Shown: one piece after another, positions 60,639-64,000 of the stretch | How the letters are laid out: each line of letters begins with the position of its first letter | How positions within the stretch are numbered: position 1 is the first letter of the stretch | From: Streptomyces vinaceus | Lineage (GTDB): Bacteria > Actinomycetota > Actinomycetes > Streptomycetales > Streptomycetaceae | DNA: 64,000 bases | NCBI RefSeq assembly: GCF_008704935.1 | Contig: NZ_CP023692.1 | Coordinates: 5,769,501 to 5,833,500, forward strand | Direction of reading: 5' to 3' | Made by a program: the position numbers and the translations under genes | The notes under the pieces: model-generated | Databases searched by the model: none | What the model was told of the DNA's origin: nothing | What the model saw: the letters and a program-made list of their open reading frames with translations, nothing else

Positions 60639-60662
60639 AGAACCCCACCGAAGTGGGGTTCT
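60639..60662 (-). terminator. Terminator after tRNA-Leu
   Basis: AGAACCCCAC (60639-60648) and GTGGGGTTCT (60653-60662) form a perfect 10-bp stem with a CGAA loop. It is 8 bp past the 3' end of the minus-strand tRNA, followed there by a T-rich stretch only weakly. Confidence 0.85.
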
Positions 60663-60669
60663 CGCTCTG

Positions 60670-60754
60670 TGTCCGAGGGGGGACTTGAACCCCCACGCCC
60701 GATAAAGGGCACTAGCACCTCAAGCTAGCGCGTCTGCCATTCCGCCACCCGGAC
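60670..60754 (-). tRNA. tRNA-Leu(GAG)
   Basis: This 85-nt gene folds into a class II tRNA. Acceptor strands GTCCGGG and CTCGGAC pair (one G-U), the anticodon stem is CTAGC/GCTAG, and the loop TTGAGGT holds anticodon GAG, reading CUC and CUU. A long variable arm (GTGCCC-TTTATC-GGGCGT) and a T arm GGGGGTTCAAGTCCCCC are present. The CCA end is not encoded. No integrase or duplicated tRNA end was seen next to it. Confidence 0.97.
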
Positions 60755-60923
60755 AAGGTGTCTGTCTCGCGTCCCTCGCGGGCCGTTCCGACGTGGAAAA
60801 CATTACCAAACATTCCGGGGCCCTCGATCACACCCCCCTGCGGCCGAGGATCGCCCTTGGGCGGAGCCGGGCGAAGCGGGAGGATGGGGAGGCAGTCGGT
60901 ACCGATCAGTGGGAGGAAGCAGC

Positions 60924-62249
60924 GTGAGCGAGTCGAGCGCGGGCAGGACAGTCTCGGGCGAGGACGAGGTCGTCGACCTCTGCCGGGACCTCATCCGGAT
61001 CGACACCAGCAACTACGGGGACCACTCCGGGCCCGGGGAGCGCAAGGCGGCCGAGTGGGTCGCGGAGAAGCTCGCCGAGGTCGGACTGGAGCCGCAGATC
61101 TTCGAGTCCCACAAGGGCCGCGCCTCGACCGTCGCGCGCATCGAGGGGGAGGACCCGTCGCGGCCGGCGCTGCTGATCCACGGCCACACCGACGTGGTCC
61201 CGGCCAACGCCGCCGACTGGACGTACGACCCCTTCTCGGGCGAGATCGCCGACGGCTGCGTGTGGGGCCGCGGCGCCGTCGACATGAAGGACATGGACGC
61301 GATGACGCTGGCCGTCGTGCGCGACCGGCTGCGCAGCGGCCGCAAGCCCCCGCGGGACATCGTGCTGGCCTTCCTCGCCGACGAGGAGGCGGGCGGCGTG
61401 TACGGCGCCCGGCACCTCGTGGACAAGCACCCCGGCCTCTTCGACGGGGTCACCGAGGCGATCGGCGAGGTCGGCGGCTTCTCGTTCACCGTCAACGAGA
61501 ACCTGCGGCTGTACCTGGTGGAGACCGCCCAGAAGGGCATGCACTGGATGCGGCTCACGGTGGAGGGCACCGCGGGCCACGGCTCGATGACGAACAACGA
61601 CAACGCCATCACGGAGCTGTGCGAGGCCGTGGGCCGCCTGGGCCGCCACCAGTGGCCGGTGAGGGTCACCAAGACCGTACGGAGCTTCCTGGACGAGCTC
61701 TCGGACGCGCTGGGCACCCCGCTGGACCCGGACGACATGGACGCGACCCTGGCCAAGCTGGGCGGCATCGCCAAGATGGTCGGCGCGACGCTGCGGAACT
61801 CGGCCGCCCCGACCATGCTCGGCGCCGGCTACAAGGTCAACGTCATCCCCGGCCAGGCCACCGCGCACGTGGACGGGCGCTTCCTGCCCGGCTACGAGGA
61901 CGAGTTCTTCGCCGACCTCGACCGGATCCTCGGGCCGCGCGTGAAGTACGAGGACGTGCACGGCGACAAGGCCCTGGAGACGGACTTCGACGGGCGGCTC
62001 GTGGACGCCATGCAGGGAGCCCTGAAGGCCGAGGACCCGATCGCGCGGGCGGTCCCGTACATGCTCTCCGGAGGTACGGACGCGAAGTCCTTCGACGACC
62101 TCGGCATCCGCTGCTTCGGCTTCGCCCCGCTCCAGCTCCCGCCGGAGCTCGACTTCGCCGGGATGTTCCACGGCGTGGACGAGCGGGTGCCGGTCGACGG
62201 GCTGAAGTTCGGCGTGCGCGTCCTCGACCGATTCATCGACAACTGCTGA
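60924..62249 (+). CDS. M20 family metallopeptidase/dipeptidase
   Basis: This 441-residue zinc hydrolase has the M20 motifs LLIHGHTDVVPA (metal His), GRGAVDMKDMDAMT (bridging Asp) and FLADEEAGGVYGARHL (catalytic and metal Glu). A dimerisation domain starts near GMHWMRLTVEGTAGHGSMT, and the last metal region is LSGGTDAKSFDDLG. It cleaves dipeptides or acylated amino acids in the cytoplasm. The GTG at 60924 follows GGGAGGAAG. The chaplin genes lie downstream, separated by about 130 bp. Confidence 0.93.
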   Translation: MSESSAGRTVSGEDEVVDLCRDLIRIDTSNYGDHSGPGERKAAEWVAEKLAEVGLEPQIFESHKGRASTVARIEGEDPSRPALLIHGHTDVVPANAADWTYDPFSGEIADGCVWGRGAVDMKDMDAMTLAVVRDRLRSGRKPPRDIVLAFLADEEAGGVYGARHLVDKHPGLFDGVTEAIGEVGGFSFTVNENLRLYLVETAQKGMHWMRLTVEGTAGHGSMTNNDNAITELCEAVGRLGRHQWPVRVTKTVRSFLDELSDALGTPLDPDDMDATLAKLGGIAKMVGATLRNSAAPTMLGAGYKVNVIPGQATAHVDGRFLPGYEDEFFADLDRILGPRVKYEDVHGDKALETDFDGRLVDAMQGALKAEDPIARAVPYMLSGGTDAKSFDDLGIRCFGFAPLQLPPELDFAGMFHGVDERVPVDGLKFGVRVLDRFIDNC

Positions 62250-62337
62250 GAATCGGGAAGGTGTGCGTTTCTCACTGGGAAGAGTGAATGCACTCATACG
62301 CTCGTAGCCCTGGTGATGCCTCCTCGTTACAGGTGGT

Positions 62338-62358
62338 GCGGTCCGCGGCTGGGACCGC
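62338..62358 (+). promoter_or_regulatory. Hairpin in the leader of the short chaplin
   Basis: GCGGTCC (62338-62344) pairs with GGACCGC (62352-62358) around a 7-nt loop, just before the ribosome binding site AGGAGGA. It may affect translation or stabilise the abundant mRNA. Confidence 0.4.
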
Positions 62359-62379
62359 ATTGCCAACTAGGAGGAACTC

Positions 62380-62613
62380 ATGCTTAAGAAGGTTGTCGCC
62401 GCTGCGGCTGCCACCGGTGGTCTGGTTCTCGCGGGTGCGGGCATCGCCGCCGCCGACGCGGGTGCGCAGGGTGCGGCCATCGGCTCCCCGGGCGTCCTGT
62501 CCGGCAACGTCGTCCAGGTCCCCGTCCACGTCCCCGTGAACGTCTGCGGCAACACGGTCAACGTGATCGGCCTGCTGAACCCCGCGTTCGGCAACACCTG
62601 CGTCAACGCCTGA
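62380..62613 (+). CDS. chpH: Short chaplin (ChpH-like)
   Basis: This 77-residue secreted protein has a signal peptide ending near AAADA and one mature chaplin domain of about 50 residues. The motif [37 protein letters not shown]... is represented here with key residues: two Cys about 19 apart, forming a disulphide, and a GN repeat. Short chaplins assemble into amyloid fibrils that coat aerial hyphae and spores. AGGAGGA precedes the ATG. Strong tandem hairpins follow. ChpH is suggested by neighbourhood with a long chaplin and by both cysteines. Confidence 0.93.
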   Translation: MLKKVVAAAAATGGLVLAGAGIAAADAGAQGAAIGSPGVLSGNVVQVPVHVPVNVCGNTVNVIGLLNPAFGNTCVNA

Positions 62614-62629
62614 CGCGTCTGAAGTCTTG

Positions 62630-62661
62630 GGCCCCGGAGCGCATTCCAGCGCTCCGGGGCC
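62630..62661 (+). terminator. Strong terminator after the short chaplin
   Basis: GGCCCCGGAGCGC (62630-62642) and GCGCTCCGGGGCC (62649-62661) form a perfect 13-bp stem with a 6-nt loop (ATTCCA). It begins 16 bp after the chaplin stop. Confidence 0.9.
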
Positions 62662-62682
62662 GCCGGGCTTTCCAGGCCCGGC
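62662..62682 (+). terminator. Second hairpin in tandem
   Basis: GCCGGGC (62662-62668) and GCCCGGC (62676-62682) form a 7-bp stem with a 7-nt loop directly after the first terminator. It may back it up or sit in the leader of the next gene, which begins 28 bp later. Confidence 0.55.
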
Positions 62683-62710
62683 TGTTCTTACACCGCAGGG
62701 GGACAATCAC

Positions 62711-63478
62711 ATGCGACGACAGGCAGCGGTCACCAGGAAGACGCTGATCACCATGGCGGCGGCGGGGGGTGTGCTCGCGCTGGGCGGGGGTTACGCACAC
62801 GCCGACTCCGGCACGTCCGGCCATGCCGTGAACTCTCCGGGCGTGGCGTCCGGGAACTCCGACCACGTACCCGTGGACGCTCCGGTGAACCTGTGCGGCA
62901 ACACCGTCTCGGTGGTGGGGCTGCTCAACCCGGCCTTCGGGAACCGGTGTTCCAACGACTCGGCCACGCCAAACCACCCCGGTCACCCGGGGCACCCGGG
63001 CAACCCCGGCCACCCGGCCGAGCCCGAGGAGCCGGACGAGCCGTGCGACGAGGACGAGCCGGGGCACCCCGGCAACCCGGGGACTCCCGGCCACCCGGGC
63101 AACCCCGGCACGCCCGGCAATCCGGGACACCCGGGCACTCCGGGCACGCCCGGCACCCCGGGGACTCCCGGCAATCCCGGCACCCCGGGCACGCCCGGTA
63201 ACCCCGGCACGCCCGGTCAGCCCGGCAACCCCGGCACGCCCGGCCAGCCCGGAACCCCCGGCACCCCGGGTACGCCCGGGCTCCCCGGTGGGCCCACCGG
63301 ACCGGGTACGGGCGGGGTCACTCCCGTGACCCACCCCGGCCAGGGCATCGCCCCGGCCCAGCAGGCCGGGCTCGCCGCGACCGGCGCCGGAGACGTCCTC
63401 GGCGTGGGCCTTCCGCTCGCCGCGGGCACGCTGCTGGCCGGCGCCGTGCTCTACCGCCGCGCCCGCAGCGCGGCCTGA
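62711..63478 (+). CDS. Chaplin-domain protein with collagen-like stalk and LAATG sorting signal
   Basis: This 255-residue protein has a signal peptide (to about residue 31) and one chaplin domain (about 38-81) with both cysteines (NLCGNTV and GNRCSN). A short acidic stretch with [13 protein letters not shown] interrupts the following repeat region. Then come 26 uninterrupted Gly-X-Pro/Pro-like triplets ([18 protein letters not shown]), as in collagen. The end is LAATG at 221-225, a membrane helix and RRARSAA, a class E sortase signal. Long chaplins such as ChpA-C normally have two chaplin domains and no collagen-like part. AGGGGGAC precedes the ATG at 62711. Wall anchoring with a rigid stalk is inferred. 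Confidence 0.85.
   Translation: MRRQAAVTRKTLITMAAAGGVLALGGGYAHADSGTSGHAVNSPGVASGNSDHVPVDAPVNLCGNTVSVVGLLNPAFGNRCSNDSATPNHPGHPGHPGNPGHPAEPEEPDEPCDEDEPGHPGNPGTPGHPGNPGTPGNPGHPGTPGTPGTPGTPGNPGTPGTPGNPGTPGQPGNPGTPGQPGTPGTPGTPGLPGGPTGPGTGGVTPVTHPGQGIAPAQQAGLAATGAGDVLGVGLPLAAGTLLAGAVLYRRARSAA
63060..63293. repeat. Tandem repeat coding the Gly-X-Pro stalk
   Basis: A 9-bp-related array, built from units such as GGCACCCCG, GGCAACCCC and GGGACTCCC, codes the collagen-like triplets. Codon third positions vary, so it is kept by protein selection as well as repeat expansion. Length variation between strains is likely. Confidence 0.85.
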
Positions 63479-63494
63479 GGCGCGGCAGCCTTAC

Positions 63495-63523
63495 GACGCG
63501 GGCCCCGCTCCGGGGTCCGCGTC
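63495..63523. terminator. Bidirectional hairpin after the long chaplin
   Basis: GACGCGGGCCCCG (63495-63507) pairs with CGGGGTCCGCGTC (63511-63523), with one G-U-type mismatch and a 3-nt loop. It lies between the convergent chaplin and DUF5703 genes. Confidence 0.75.
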
Positions 63524-63535
63524 ACCGGTCCCGCG

Positions 63536-63724
63536 TCACCAGGTGGCGCGGACCTGACGGATGATCCTCCGGCGCAGCCGTACCCGGCGACTGCCGTCCC
63601 GGTAGAGGGCCAGCCGGTCGATCTCCCAGTTCCCGTACTCGGCATGGTCGGTGAGCAGGCGGGTCGCCTCCTTCCGGGGCACACCGCGGGGCACGTACAC
63701 GTCGACAAATTCGTATTCCGGCAT
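63536..63724 (-). CDS. DUF5703 family small protein
   Basis: This 62-residue protein reads EYEFVDVYVPRGVPRKEATRLLTDHAEYGNWEIDRLALYRDGSRR and so on; only part is quoted as the pattern. The conserved VPRGVxRxEAxRLLTDHAEYG core marks DUF5703, a small actinobacterial family of unknown function. It is basic at the C-terminus (VRLRRRIIRQVRATW). The ATG at 63724 is divergent from the gene at 63772, 47 bp away. Confidence 0.8.
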   Translation of the reverse strand: MPEYEFVDVYVPRGVPRKEATRLLTDHAEYGNWEIDRLALYRDGSRRVRLRRRIIRQVRATW

Positions 63725-63771
63725 CGCATCTATTGTGCGGGCAGAGCCCCGCTACGGATAGCGTCTGCACT

Positions 63772-64000
63772 ATGTCTGATGCCGCTCTGCCCAGTGTTGC
63801 CGAGGTACGCGCCGCCGCCGAGGCGGTCAAGGCCGCTCTCGACCGTCACCTCGCCGCGGTCGAGAGCAGGATCGGGGACGAGGATCCGGCCGTCTACGCC
63901 GCGTTCAACGAACTCGCCGCCGCCGCCGAGGAGTACGACGAGCTCCTCTACGACCGTTACGACGAGGTCACCCCGTTCGAGATCCCCACGCCCGAGGACG
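63772..64000 (+). CDS. Hypothetical protein, cut by the window end
   Basis: The first 76 codons are visible. They read a helical, acidic protein with SVAEVRAAAEAVKAALDRHL and a Glu/Ala/Tyr-rich stretch (AAAEEYDELLYDRYDEV). No signal peptide, membrane helix or enzyme motif is seen. The ATG at 63772 lacks a strong ribosome binding site, so it may be a leaderless transcript. The family is not recognised. Confidence 0.65.
   Translation, partial: MSDAALPSVAEVRAAAEAVKAALDRHLAAVESRIGDEDPAVYAAFNELAAAAEEYDELLYDRYDEVTPFEIPTPED

Noticed and set aside
60670-60754. tRNA-Leu as an integration site for a mobile element
   Set aside because: No integrase, no duplicated tRNA 3' end and no foreign-looking genes lie on either side within the window.
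63060-63293. Possible CRISPR-like array
   Set aside because: The repeats are 9 bp, continuous and in frame, coding Gly-X-Pro triplets. There are no spacers and no cas genes.

Overview
The window is high-GC actinobacterial chromosome and almost certainly from a Streptomyces. It contains two adjacent chaplins, LAXTG-type class E sortase substrates, a SoxR with a streptomycete-style four-cysteine cluster, dense TetR/GntR regulation, GTG starts after strong purine ribosome binding sites, and TTA codons in only two genes. From memory and unchecked, the gene order resembles the S. coelicolor region around SCO1670-SCO1740, read in reverse. No prophage, transposon, CRISPR array or rRNA was seen, so this looks like core chromosome.

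Layout. 1-3.2 kb: an NCS1 nucleobase permease and a YtcJ-like amidohydrolase behind a palindromic operator. 3.4-9.1 kb: a DUF3533 membrane protein, divergent from a DNA-damage pair of error-prone DnaE2 and a Y-family-like protein without recognisable catalytic acidic residues. 9.3-18.2 kb: secreted lipase, copper polysaccharide monooxygenase with an LAETG anchor, DUF402/GNAT pair, small GntR regulator, nitrobindin-like protein, AAA ATPase, secreted SGNH lipase (TTA codon) and a membrane Ser/Thr kinase. 18.5-23.8 kb: small conserved proteins, a CaiB/BaiF CoA-transferase, an orphan type ISP-like domain, a GntR/UTRA regulator and homogentisate dioxygenase with a palindromic operator. 24-28.4 kb: a three-gene envelope module (beta-helix protein, cupredoxin-like lipoprotein, multi-pass FedA-like protein). 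28.4-33.1 kb: TetR regulator, molybdopterin oxidoreductase, CitMHS citrate transporter. 33.2-39.2 kb: aldehyde and alcohol dehydrogenases, acyl-CoA dehydrogenase, MaoC dehydratase and two TetR regulators. 39.3-42.8 kb: SoxR, a BKACE-like protein, a zinc-ribbon protein and an alpha/beta hydrolase. 42.9-52.3 kb: NamZ-like muramidase, SDR plus acyl-CoA synthetase plus TetR, subtilisin (TTA codon), phosphotransferase plus acyl-CoA dehydrogenase, MBL hydrolase. 52.4-60.5 kb: His-rich protein, DUF202 pair with a NUDIX enzyme, FAD dehydrogenase, a decayed ORF, a TPR-like protein and two amino acid permeases. 60.7-64 kb: tRNA-Leu(GAG), an M20 peptidase, a short chaplin, an unusual chaplin with a collagen-like stalk, a DUF5703 protein and a gene cut by the window end.

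How the genes work together. A recurring theme is lipid and CoA catabolism under local TetR control. Three different operator-like motifs are each repeated at more than one promoter: one at 29.2, 44.2 and 51.3 kb, one at 33.1 and 36.5 kb, one at 38.1 and 39.3 kb. A second theme is the cell surface and development: two sortase substrates, two chaplins, a muramidase-like enzyme and two TTA-containing secreted hydrolases. All functional calls are by reading motifs; no database search was run.
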